From: Paragonimus skrjabini miyazakii
Taxonomy: Eukaryota; Platyhelminthes; Trematoda; Plagiorchiida; Troglotrematidae
DNA: 64,000 bases
Direction of reading: 5' to 3'
Assembly: GCA_014338405.1 (NCBI GenBank)
Contig: JTDE01000200.1
Span: 62,001-126,000, forward strand
Made by a program: the position numbers and the translations under genes
The notes under the pieces: model-generated
What the model was told of the DNA's origin: nothing
The model's input: only the letters and a program-made list of their open reading frames with translations
Databases searched by the model: none
Shown: one piece after another, positions 38,325-48,101 of the stretch
Layout: each line of letters starts with the position of its first letter
Position numbering within the stretch: position 1 is the first letter of the stretch

Positions 38325-38625
38325 CTAATCGTAGTTCTCACAGACCTACAAATATTCCAGTCAGCCGCTTTGGAATATGAGCACTAAACTCAATTTTCAC
38401 TGTTGTCGGAGCTTGTCAGTACTGACATCATTGCCGCGGCTTGAATTACAACTCTAGCTGTGCTTTCGTGAGGCGACGTTAGTGGTAACTGCGTCAATGA
38501 CCTCACATTAGTCATGGCCGGGTCATTCTATGTAAATTCTCAGCCACATTCACCCGTGAATAACGCTCAGATTGCCCGATCGTCCCGAGAGGAGGCAGAG
38601 TATCTGTATTGTCCGTTCTAACCGA
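38325..38625 (-). repeat. tRNA-derived SINE (Sm-alpha-like), copy 1
   Basis: Minus-strand copy aligning by eye with 63520-63815 over its whole length. On the plus strand, shared blocks include TCAATGACCTCACATTAG, the CAGATTGCCCGATCG region, and TTCCAGTCAGCCG at the other end. The A-box region (38484-38504) and B-box region (38439-38460) are decayed. A hammerhead-like core follows at 38381-38425. Roughly a third of positions differ from the other copies, so this is an old insertion. Confidence 0.72.
38381..38425 (-). ncRNA. Degraded hammerhead ribozyme core in SINE copy 1
   Basis: On the minus strand: CTGACAA (38419-38413; consensus CTGANGA, so one core G is lost), a 14-base stem-II region, an intact GAAA (38398-38395), then ATTGAGTT and TAGTGC. 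TAGTGC is the stem-I 3' strand seen in the 63.6-kb copy, but its 5' partner has changed to TCAGTA, so helix I is weak. Probably inactive. Confidence 0.5.
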
Positions 38626-41600
38626 TGACTTCCGTGCAAGTTGAAAGCACAGAAATCATTAAACGTTTTCACCGGTATTTTGCTTGCTAGCAAGTGGTAA
38701 GAGAGTCTGGATAATATAAAATGAACACCAGTTTTACTGGACCTCAGCTTTTGCATGCCGAGAGATTTTTCATCTAGACTCAGTTCGATTTGCTTGCAAG
38801 CTCAGTACACAGAAAGACGCCCGCCTGCACCTTGCATCTACTTTAAACACATAATGGACTACTTTTCACGAAAATCACCTAGTAACGTGTACCAGAAGAT
38901 GAAGTGTGGGATGTTATTATGCACACTATCCTTTCTTATTTTCTAAGTTGCGTTTCTAGTTGAATCGGTTTCTCAAGCCACACTTTAATTTAGCGATACC
39001 CTATTTTCACTACGTTAGTGTCAATGGACACAATCCGCCTCGGATTGCCAGTTTGCACTGATTAAGGTCACAATGGTTCGAAATGTGCTTATAATGCTTC
39101 TTGATGCTTACACCTTTCTGAGTGTCGTAAATCCTTTCAAACCAAAGCATCATTGATGCGCTATCGTGAGCTCTGCTTGCTTTTTCAGGCTTCTCTATGA
39201 TACATGTAATGAGTCCTTCCAACTGGCTTGCCGAAATTGTGAATTTTTGACGAACACTTATTTGCTTAACTTTGGCTAGATACGCCAATCATTTCTTCTG
39301 CTCTAAACATGTAACATGCCTGGTTGTCGGTGCTCAGCTGAAATCCGGAATGTATCTTTCAACAGACAATTTAACGAGACTTGTGTAACAACAGGTCAGT
39401 ATGATTATCGTGAACTGATAATTCTAGACCTGTATTGAATTGATGACGATGGTGGAGAAAATTCATCCAGCTCCGAGTGTTCTATCCACAGTCCAGCACA
39501 AACTCCTTGTCGACTCGGAAAACGTACGTAGGTGCAGGAAAATCATCAATAACTGATGATATAGGAAAACTGAGAGGCAGTTACAACTAGTTCATCTGCA
39601 TGAAACTAAAGCCGTTCCGTTTAATGATATAAATGAGGGGGTAGTGCTGGAATTATCTATTTTGGTTCATCAATACGGTACATCCTTGAAGGAAACCATA
39701 ACATGACAGATTAATTGAACCAAATTCAACTAAGAGAACATCCCCAAGATCACGAGCTCTCATGTCGGTCGGTTCTTCTAACAAATGTTTCGTTTCGAGA
39801 CCATTGTCAGTGTATCTTGTACCGAAAGCCCAAAACACGCCAGCTGAAAGACGGATGATCGCTCAGCACACAACAACTGGCCTTGCTATACAAGACATCA
39901 AAGTGAGCCGAGTTTCTGTGATGAGTAATTACTCTAAAGGAAGTCGAATTATCCTACTTGTCAAGTTGAAGAAGTGTTGAACGTATGAAGAAAACGACTA
40001 GAAACTAACATCGATAATCACACTGAGCAAATCATTCCTGCTTATCAGTTAGGCCAACAGACAGAACACTGAGTGCCGCATTCTCCTTGGCACAATCGTG
40101 AAAAACCGGAGACGAGTTAATACAGATTTTTAGGCCCAGCATTAGTGCTGAATGTGCAAATCGGATAAAAATCAAACCAATAAGGCCGTCAAACAGTTAA
40201 ACAGTGATGAATAACCCATCTTTACTATTTGTACAAACGGAATTTACGGTATAGTCTGGCAATTATCTTATGTTCGCCAGTCATAAGTGTCTACCTCTCG
40301 TACAGATTGAAGGGATCAAGCTGCATTCTGTACCCCCGCGTCATTCTCAGCCGTAAGGTATGGCCACAGAGGCAGCCGATACCTTCAGATGGAAAGTGGC
40401 AAACATGAGCGGTGATACTGCTATCGTGGAAATTCTTGAAATCTGTCACCTGTATAACCGGAAGATCGCATTTTTACATGATAAAACGATATGAAAACCT
40501 ATAGGATGGGATGAGCGAATTCCCAAATAACGTAGTCTACTCAGCTGCACCTGATTTCCGTGAGCTGTAGTTAATTTAAAAGGTTACAATTGATCAACGG
40601 AACAGTTGGTTCTTGAGGATAGCAACGTAATCTGCTCAAACCCGGACAACATTGAACGGCGATCAGGCGAACCCACAACTGAGGTAAATAGAAACATACA
40701 GAATACACTAACAAGGTGACTATCTACTGAGGAACTTTACTTAGAAGTGAATGTCAAATTGAAATTAACAGCCCGTTTGTTTAACCCTGGGTTGCCAGAA
40801 TCAGCAAACTTTGAGACAAGCAGACAGAAAATTGTATAGACAAATTGATTGAAAGAGTATCCAACATCTGCACCCTCCACCCAATCGGTCGTTCTCACGT
40901 TATCGCTTCGTTGACTCACTTGTTTACCTATCGCTCTGAAAAGAATGCATCAACGAACGTACCTTTTCCCGAACTAATAGCCGCACAGCTAATTCCAGTC
41001 GTGTAGATCAATTTAACTGCATTTGTACACGCTCAGTATTTTACACCAGGTCCCTCTTATTCTCAATGACATGCAACCGTTTAAGTGACAAAATTCTGTA
41101 AAGTTTGTCAACAAAAGCTAAACTTTAGTGTTCTAGACTGGATTGATGATGCAAACCAACGATCGGTAATCTGATTAATGCTCAAAATTATTAGTAGCTA
41201 GAGCCAATAAATCATTATTTACGATTGCAGGTTCAACCTTCTGACGGATAAAAAGAACCACACACTGTATAAGGGTAATCATACAAAGATTACGCTAGTT
41301 TTGATACGATTTTCCTCTGCTCATTGATTTAAAAAAATGCACGGTTTGCAAAATATGCGTAGATTACTTCATATTTCAGTTTTTACTTAACGCTGTGTGC
41401 ACAATTATTCCTCTCTCGACTGCTCCACACCATCTTCTATTCTGACTTGAACAGAGTCCAACCAGGCTCATTCATGTTCGCTTGGTTCATGTGATTCGTA
41501 TGTCTTCGCGTATTCTCGTCAGTATCTACTTACTTACATTTACCTTGGTATTCTCCTCCTTGTCCTTTAGTGGATTTCATATTGTGCAATGGGATGTACG

Positions 41601-41745
41601 TGAAATGTGAACCTCTTAAGTCCCTGGCTTGACTGATTCATAACCCAACTGGCTAAACACTTGGTGTATAGGGACAAACTGGTTCTGTCGCTCGTTTGTG
41701 CTCTGCCAAAGCCAAGGTCTCTCATAACTGGGCTTCTTCCAAATA
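38626..41745. other. No recognisable gene
   Basis: ORFs are under 93 codons and unrecognised; no RNA gene or repeat seen. A hammerhead-like string on the minus strand at 41490-41530 was examined and not accepted because it lacks GAAA. Confidence 0.5.
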
Positions 41746-42579
41746 ATGCTCAACAATGGCCTTGATGGATTCCATCGTGAACTGTTTGAGAAATCCTACC
41801 GGGGCAGTCGATCCCCTGGATCATTTGAGGGATTCCAATACCTAAACTTTAGTAGTTTCACACCGGTCCATCAAAAGCGAGCACTAGTGAATACACTATT
41901 CACGCGCGCAAGACGAATCTGTACACAAGACAGTCGTGCAGAGGAATTAGAGTTGATCACGACTGTACTACAATCAAATGGTTACCCAAAAAGGTTCATA
42001 GAAAGGCACAGTAGGCCGAAACCGCCATCCAAACCGGTGGTTACAGTAGAAAAGAAGAAGGTTTATATAGAATTGCCTTTTAAAGGTGATTACAGTATGC
42101 AACAAACAACACAAAGACTGACTAATTCGATTAAACGAACAGTCAACGCAGCCGAACTTCGTGTACTAGCTCGAACCCAGAAGCTACCTATGCCTTCAAT
42201 CAAAAGAGATCAGCCTGTCGGTGCCATCTCACACTGTATCTATCAATTTACATGTAACTGCAAAGAAAGTTACATAGGCAGAACCGAGAGGTGTTTGATT
42301 TCCAGAATGAAGGAACATTTGCCTAAATGGGTGCAGAACTCAGTATTACCGAAGAACGGCAATGTTGTTGAAACACGCAAACAACCAGTGTCCGCAATCG
42401 CAAGACACATCCTGACCACTGGTCACGTGATCGATCCGGCTTATGCATTCAGAATCTTATTACGTCATCCCAGTTCAAGATTCTTGCGGTTTGCTGAGGC
42501 TGTTGCAATCAATCGACTGAAGCCGGCCCTGTGCGTTCAGAAACAGTTGTTCGTGAATTTGACCCTACCCTGGACTTAG
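41746..42579 (+). CDS. PLE protein, C-terminal part with GIY-YIG endonuclease
   Basis: An open frame of 277 codons; the first 28 or so residues are probably not element sequence. Residues 31-60 (LNFSSFTPVHQKRALVNTLF) correspond to the RT thumb/connector, and 66-88 to the conserved LITTVLQSNGYPKRFIERH. The endonuclease follows: CIY (164-166, in place of GIY), Cys170 and Cys172 of the zinc-binding motif, YIGRTERCLISRMKEHLP (176-193) with Tyr176, Arg179 and the Arg187 helix, a conserved AIARHILTTGH (217-227), and the Glu helix FAEAVAINRLKP (249-260). In PLEs this nuclease cuts target DNA to prime reverse transcription. All key residues look present, but without RT the copy is non-autonomous. Confidence 0.9.
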   Translation: MLNNGLDGFHRELFEKSYRGSRSPGSFEGFQYLNFSSFTPVHQKRALVNTLFTRARRICTQDSRAEELELITTVLQSNGYPKRFIERHSRPKPPSKPVVTVEKKKVYIELPFKGDYSMQQTTQRLTNSIKRTVNAAELRVLARTQKLPMPSIKRDQPVGAISHCIYQFTCNCKESYIGRTERCLISRMKEHLPKWVQNSVLPKNGNVVETRKQPVSAIARHILTTGHVIDPAYAFRILLRHPSSRFLRFAEAVAINRLKPALCVQKQLFVNLTLPWT

Positions 42580-42665
42580 TGACCTTTTCTAATCCATCAA
42601 TCAACTATCCATCCTACCCACCCCCAACTGTTCAATATAAAACACCGTTTCATGTTATTGTAAAT

Positions 42666-42706
42666 TTGGTACTGATGAGTCAATACGAAATGCTTGCATC
42701 TACCAG
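42666..42706 (+). ncRNA. Type I hammerhead ribozyme in PLE tail
   Basis: All core elements are in order. Stem I 5' strand TTGGTA (42666-42671), CTGATGA (42672-42678), a short stem II GT/AC closing CAAT (42679-42686), GAAA (42687-42690), a minimal stem III (TG/CA around CTTG, 42691-42698), then the cleavage dinucleotide TC. The stem I 3' strand TACCAG starts at 42701. Helix I is six pairs, the last being T-G wobble. Predicted cleavage is after 42700. The very short helix III is typical of retroelement hammerheads, which may need a dimer or co-factor. Helix II has only two pairs, so activity is uncertain. Confidence 0.75.
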
Positions 42707-42802
42707 TTTTCGTGTTCTACCTGTTTTGTTCAGATTCCATATGAGTTAGTGGGACGGGTGGGTAACCGAGTCCAAATGTGAAATTTCCGAGCTCCTGGCG
42801 TG

Positions 42803-42882
42803 GCTTCGTAGCTCAGCTGGTAGAGCGCTTGCCGCGTTGAGGCATGGTGTTGCTGTCGCTGGTTCGAATCCAGCCGAAGCCC
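42803..42882 (+). repeat. tRNA-like module (pseudo-tRNA) in PLE tail
   Basis: Perfect acceptor stem GGCTTCG/CGAAGCC (42803-42809, 42876-42882), perfect D stem GCTC/GAGC, A-box-like TAGCTCAGCTGG, and perfect T arm GCTGG-TTCGAAT-CCAGC (42859-42875) with a canonical B box. The anticodon arm does not fit: the best fold is TGCC/GGCA around GCGTTGA, displaced by two bases, and the variable region is too long. I therefore call it a tRNA-derived Pol III promoter/SINE-like module, not a tRNA gene. Diverged copies occur at 27215 and 32962 with the same flanks; the PLE copy at 51.8 kb seems to lack it. Confidence 0.75.
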
Positions 42883-43570
42883 TGACTTTTCACAGTTGGG
42901 CCTCTTCTAAAATAAATTAATCGCTTGGTTTTATGGTTAAATTGTGAATAGACGTATCAGGCGGACTTTCAATCACTCAGGAATTAAATGGCTGCAAAAT
43001 TATTTTCATGGATGTTAGCAACTAAAAGTCTATATAGTGTTTACGTAAGAAAACACGTTGCACAACATGGAGTACCATCAAACATTGATACCACGGTACA
43101 CGACTGGACAGTTCCCTCAAATAAAAACGTCCCTTTACAATTATCACTTGAGGAATTAATCAATTGTTTAACTATGTTCTAAAGCTAAAGTTCACGTTTA
43201 AGCATTTCCTAAATGTATTGAACAGTCACTGCTCTACACAATTCCTCTGGTATCTTTGTTCATGTCTTCTTTGGTAAATCTGGATCCGTGTGGGCACAAA
43301 ACTCTAGCCTCTGAGTTACTGTACGCATGGCTAGTGCTTGAACGGTCTGAGGGATATGTGTACACAAGACAACTGAACAGAAGCTGTCGATCGTGATCGA
43401 AACTGATGGTGATAATCAGAGCACTTCTGTTAGAGGGTCATTTGGGTTATTTGACAGAGGCAGTAGAAGATAAGCAAACGATGTCGAAGAAATCTGTTCA
43501 ACTGCGGTCGGATACGATCACAGGTGCACAATCGAGTCGTTGCCCACTATATGCCACCCACTCACGCGTG

Positions 43571-43700
43571 TCTACGACATAAATTCGGCTGCATATGACA
43601 GTAAGAATTCCAAACTGGCCGCTGTCTATATATATATATATATATATAGCGGCCAGTTTGGAATGCGTGCTGTCATATGCAACCGAATTTTTGTCTCAGA
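43571..43700. repeat. Fold-back element with (TA)n loop
   Basis: Two arms of 42 bases (43581-43622 and 43649-43690) are inverted copies with four mismatches. Weaker pairing extends ten bases further on each side (7/10). The loop is TGTC plus an 11-unit (TA) run (43623-43648). The arms contain AAATTCGG, GCATATGACAG and CCAAACTGGCCGC. The DNA could extrude a long cruciform. It may be a MITE-like fold-back or a palindrome born from replication slippage; no clear target-site duplication was found. Confidence 0.82.
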
Positions 43701-45595
43701 CAAAAGCTTTTGGTTACCATGGCTCACCGCGATGACGATTTGACCCAGTCTATATATAAGAAGTGAAAATCAATCAAAGTTGAGTGTTAAATGCATTAAA
43801 ATGCTTTTAGATTCAAAGTTTGCCCACCTCAAAGTTAACACTGACATGGCGGGATGTGTGTGCTACTATTTTTAGGTCAGACCATACGGTCTTTCGGTCT
43901 ATGGCCATTTATGGAAGCCGGGTGTGTTAGAAAAACCTACTAATCTTGAAATGGAATTGATTAGCTGCTAAACCCACCGAGTTTAGTAGGCTGGAGCTGA
44001 GTGGTTATCAGACCAATGATGGTCAGTCCATACAAGGATCACCTGAGGTCGTCTTATAGAAAGTGCTTTGTTGAGGGAAGGTAGCTTTATATTGGCACAG
44101 TTGAAAAGGCAAATATGGATTTATAAAGATCCAACTTAACGGGACAACCACAGCCAGACTAATATTAGAACGGGAGGGTTGCAAAAACAAGGATAGCGAC
44201 GACCTGAAACTATATTTCGTTTATATACCTGCTTTAAGTAGTTGGATTTTGGTAATTATAAGTCCTGGAATTAAGAGCGAGAGTGACTAAATCAGTGGGT
44301 AGATATATAATCTCGAATGCAGCAAAGAGGGATGCAACAAGAAGCTAGAAGGAGATTCCAGAGTTACGCCCTAAGGTGCGGTTATGTGGACCTTACAGGA
44401 TTAGTACTCTCACAGGTACTATCGCTCATGTGGAAATATGGCACCAAAGAACTTCGCTGACAAACATTGGAATATGAACGTGTTCTTCGTGTGTAAGTGT
44501 GGATAATCTTGCAAAAGTTTCATGTGTTTTAATTCTTATCCTTTTGATGAGAGATTGTAATATTCCCCCATTTGAATGTCCTAATGGAATTTCTTCAGAT
44601 CAGGAGGCCAGTTCGGTAGAAAATTCTGTCAGGTGAAATCTTGGCATGTTTCCAGGCTCTTGAAGATGGAAATGGATACTTAATGGACAGGTAGGATCAC
44701 GGTGAAAATACCCAGTGTGTGAAGAGACAGTCAGGCGAAGAAAGGTTCGCAGGTATACATGATCTATAGCCAGATACAAACTTACAGTGTTCCTAGCAGT
44801 GTATAGGCAGCAAAACTGAGAGGATTGGTGACAGGTTAAATGCCAGTTTGTTGAGCGAGACGCATCATTACTCTGTTAAGGCATTTCATTAAATCTCAAG
44901 ATCATTAAGTTGACGAAAAAGGTCAAAGAACTTGAAAGTTTAATGCCGAAAGTTAAACCAATGTAACGGTACGATTAGTATGTAAATGAACTTGGGGAAC
45001 GTTACTCCGGCTAGGCTGTTGTACTACCGCATACAGAAAGAAATTGCTAGTCCCGACAACTATCACTAACATCAGCGCAGTTTACATTAGCCTAAAGTTA
45101 GGAGGTACGTGTTTGTAAATGTGATCACCCGGATTTATTTTAACTCTGTCATGATGGGTATTGTTTGCAGGTGCAGAATTATACTTCCGTAGTCAGTAGT
45201 GAATCTTCATGAATGTTAGTGGTTGTTTTTTAAACTTTTGATGCTCGTTGTTCTCTGATCAGAGTTATCTGAAACTGCGGGAATTGTCAACGATCCGAGC
45301 CCTACTGCGGCCACATAGTGATCACATGACAACTGTGTTATAATTCAGAGTTGATTTTATTGCTGTACAGTCTGGACATCTCAGGAAAAGCCGTTCGTTT
45401 TGAAACTGTGTGTCACTTGAGATGGTGAAATTGTCGACTGAATATTTTATTATGCATACATAAGTTCATCCGCGCGAGTGACCAAACCGCTGTCTGGCTT
45501 TGACCACCGTTGACGTATGATCAATGCGCTACTGACTTTTCACATCACCTCCTTGTTGTATGACGAGCGAAAGACACATTCAACTTGGTCACTAG
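43701..45595. other. No recognisable gene
   Basis: No ORF or repeat that I can assign. AT-rich intergenic DNA. Confidence 0.5.
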
Positions 45596-45886
45596 GGCCA
45601 CTGTATTCATGTGTACAACAAACAGACTCGGTACATTGGCGAGGATCAGTGTTTGTATTGTGGACAAAACCTACGATTACCGCTTCGTGCATGTTGCTCC
45701 ACCCCTATGTCGGTCCAGTTCTACTTCGAGACTAACCTCACCCACCAAATCACTATGGCATGGTTTCGGAACTTGTTCGAGTACAATGACATCCCCCCTA
45801 CACGCATACGTACACACTTTGAGGTCACGTATGAAGTCAACGTAAATGACCCCAGGAAAAAGCAGAAGCATATGTATGGTTCGTGA
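45596..45886 (+). CDS. Candidate coding segment, unknown product
   Basis: An open frame of 96 codons beginning after a stop, with no early ATG. It contains CLYCGQ near the start and RNLFEYNDIPPTRIRTHFEV later, ending KKQKHMYGS-stop. Codon usage and residue mix look coding-like. It might be an exon or part of a retroelement gag, because a retropepsin-like piece lies 90 bases downstream, but no domain is recognised. Confidence 0.28.
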   Translation, partial: GHCIHVYNKQTRYIGEDQCLYCGQNLRLPLRACCSTPMSVQFYFETNLTHQITMAWFRNLFEYNDIPPTRIRTHFEVTYEVNVNDPRKKQKHMYGS

Positions 45887-45975
45887 TGCGGACAACAAAC
45901 GTTGGTAACTTTACTTGCTTGCTTGCTGACTAGACGAGACAACCAGAACGGTTGCCGAGTCAACCGGACGACTGC

Positions 45976-46083
45976 ATGTATGCTTTGGAAAGTGTAAATA
46001 GAGGCGGTCAAAGAGAGTACATGCGAGTTGGAACTACCGTAAATGTGCTGCTTGACACTGGCGTGACTGGATTTTCTGACTAA
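45976..46083 (+). pseudogene. Possible retropepsin fragment of an LTR element
   Basis: The frame reads MYALESVNRGGQREYMRVG, then TTVNVLLDTGVTGFSD and a stop at 46081. A basic gag tail leading into hydrophobic-x-hydrophobic-LLDTG is the layout at the start of an aspartic protease in Gypsy-type elements (Asp at 46054). After the stop the frame gives HKLTGKHASGH, vaguely like the following protease strand. No RT or LTR was found nearby. It is a short match and could be chance. Confidence 0.33.
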
Positions 46084-47622
46084 CACAAGCTGACCGGTAA
46101 ACACGCTAGTGGGCATACGTCAGCTTTAAAGAACCCGTCATAGAAAGTGTAAGTTAAATCTTCATTTAGAGCCGGGACAGCATCGCATGATTTCAAGTTT
46201 CCTAGTATCATAACCGTCATCCTGTCATCGGTGCTAATATATGACAGAGCTCAGCCGTTGGTTTAATCTGGTGCAAAGCCTTTTTGTGTTATCGCTCTTG
46301 AAACGATGCCCGTTAGAACCAGTCTTCTTTAATTTGGTTGTTTAATGTAACAAGTAGTATTATGCCAGAATGGTGGCTATCCTTCCAAAACGGTAGATTA
46401 CTCAGCAGAAATGAGCAGATTTGACCTGTGACCAGCTGGAAATTTTAATCATATCCTACAGAGTTAGACTGGCTGTTGGGTTCGCCATCTAAAAATTGAT
46501 GGAGAACTACAAATTATTGTAATTTTTAATATCACTTAAAATGATCGATAATCTTTGCAGATCGGCCGAATGAAAATTTTGTGTGAACTTCATTGGACTA
46601 AATACATCGGTTATATACCACTGACTTGCACTGGCAGCCTAGAAGGATTGGCGTCCCAGCTCTGCTGACAGTTAATGCGTACGACTTTCAATCAATCATA
46701 TGATCCGTTGTCTTCAGTATTCGAATACTGATGTGATTGTGTTGAAAATCTGTGACACAACTGGATCCGACAGATCACTGGTGTCAATACACATGTAATC
46801 GTAAACCTTGGTTGTTCACAGTCTGTAGTGCCCAGTGGCTGAGGTAGGACGGCTATTTCTCTCAGTGCGTGTAACATGCAGACCCTAAACATGATTGATT
46901 TAAGGTATTCAATATTAGAAGTTAGTTCCCCGTTTACGATTAATCCGACAGCTGCGACCATCTGTGAGTGATCTGCAATATCCATGAAAACCAAAACCCC
47001 CTACTACTCGTCAGTAACCCGAGTACAGTTTAGAAGATTTGTGGAATTCGATTACCTCAGTTTAACTGGAAAATTGTGTTTTTCACTGAAACAACACAAG
47101 ACAGTAGTTGTGTTTCCTTTCAAAACGATCAGACGAGCCGATAACGATAAGTACAAGCGACTTTAGTCAGACCATTAGCAGTAATCTTGTGTCTGGAACG
47201 AGGACGGTTGATCATTCATCAACATGCTCACTTCACAAATATGAAGACCGGACATGAAAGTGTGATCTGAGGGGCAGAATGTACTACTGATAGGTCCTAA
47301 AAAGATCTTTCAATTGTAGGCGATGTTGACAACACTCCTGAGGAAGGTCACCAGAGATGGTTAAAACGTAGACTATTACAACTTACCTGGAACTTTGTGT
47401 TGTTCTCGACCGGTTTACTTGTAGGCGATGTTCATCTGACAGCAATTCAAACGTCAGGCTACTGGTCGGTAATCCCAAGCCACTTGAACACTGATCTATA
47501 AAAGCTTCAATCTTCCAGCATGGATTTTCAAACATCGAGATTATCGGCAACTATTTGTGATAAGCTATAAATCCATGCATCATTTCTTCAGAAACAGTCC
47601 TAAATTATCACCAACGGATATT
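46084..47622. other. No recognisable gene
   Basis: ORFs of up to 100 codons on the minus strand (46692-46994) without recognised domains. Nothing else to report. Confidence 0.5.
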
Positions 47623-47886
47623 TTAACCATAGGTCTGAGAGAACAGAACTTGATCACTCTCTGATAGAGATGTTCTTCCTGTCGTTTCAACTTGCTTGTT
47701 CAAGCTTTCCTCATGATCCTTACTCAAACTATTCATAGTGTTGGTTTTCAGTCCACGTCTGTCTTTATCATACTCAGAGTTAAAAAAATCAATTAGTCTT
47801 TCTTCACAAGCTCCGTCAAACACAACAGATAACCATTTCGGCTTTAGCTTTGCTCTCTTTTTAACAAATACTCTCAAAACAAACTG
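47623..47886 (-). CDS. Possible terminal exon, unknown product
   Basis: Minus-strand frame of about 88 codons following a splice-acceptor-like CAGCTGTTTCAG. It has a charged, protein-like composition: VKKRAKLKPKWLSVVFDGAC, then ERLIDFFNSEYDKDRRGL, and a serine/glutamate-rich end (SLSKDHEESLNKQVETTG). It ends at TAG/47623. No ATG is needed if it is an exon. I do not recognise the family; no upstream partner exon was found. Confidence 0.27.
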   Translation of the reverse strand, partial: QFVLRVFVKKRAKLKPKWLSVVFDGACEERLIDFFNSEYDKDRRGLKTNTMNSLSKDHEESLNKQVETTGRTSLSESDQVLFSQTYG

Positions 47887-48008
47887 AAACAGCTGTTGAG
47901 ATTGCAGCCCAGTTACTTTCTAGCTCATTTTACCGTTATAATCTGGGCAACTTGGTGAACAATTCTGAGTGCTATACAGATCCTAAGGTTTAATCGTTCC
48001 ATTTTTAG

Positions 48009-48101
48009 CCGACCGTGTCACACGTGAGCTGGCAGCCCCTGAGCAAGCGAGGCAGTGAAGCAGATAGCGGCAGTGGCAGCCACGGCGACGTCTGTGTTTA
48101 G
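48009..48101 (+). CDS. G+C-rich island, possible short exon
   Basis: A sharply G+C-rich patch in AT-rich surroundings, directly after a pyrimidine-rich acceptor (TCGTTCCATTTTTAG, ending 48008). One frame is open to a TAG at 48099 and encodes about 30 residues including HVSWQPLSKRGSEADSGSGS. The other frames are shorter. It could be the end of a gene, or a chance island. Confidence 0.2.
   Translation, partial: PTVSHVSWQPLSKRGSEADSGSGSHGDVCV

Larger units (their letters stand above)
41830..42950 (+). mobile_element. Penelope-like element, 3' half with tail
   Basis: 5'-truncated PLE: the RT core is missing and homology starts at QYLNFSSFTP (about 41833), the post-palm segment. Then come the linker, a GIY-YIG endonuclease, a stop at 42579, about 90 bases of UTR, a hammerhead ribozyme (42666-42706), a region shared with the 50-kb PLE (to about 42760), a tRNA-like module (42803-42882) and an A+T-rich tail. 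Hammerheads in PLE terminal repeats are known in many animals. The 3' boundary is uncertain (42940-43000). Confidence 0.88.

Noticed and set aside
41490..41530. Minus-strand CTGACGA near the PLE as a second hammerhead
   Set aside because: The downstream core reads GCGAAGAC instead of GAAA, and no helix I partner was found.
42803..42882. Functional tRNA gene, possibly Asn (GTT)
   Set aside because: Acceptor, D and T arms are perfect, but the anticodon stem is displaced and mismatched and the central region is about eight bases too long. Diverged copies with the same flanks show it is a repeat module.
45721..46116. 131-codon minus-strand ORF as a gene
   Set aside because: It is antisense to the more coding-like plus-strand frames, including the DTG-containing one, and has no recognisable motif.
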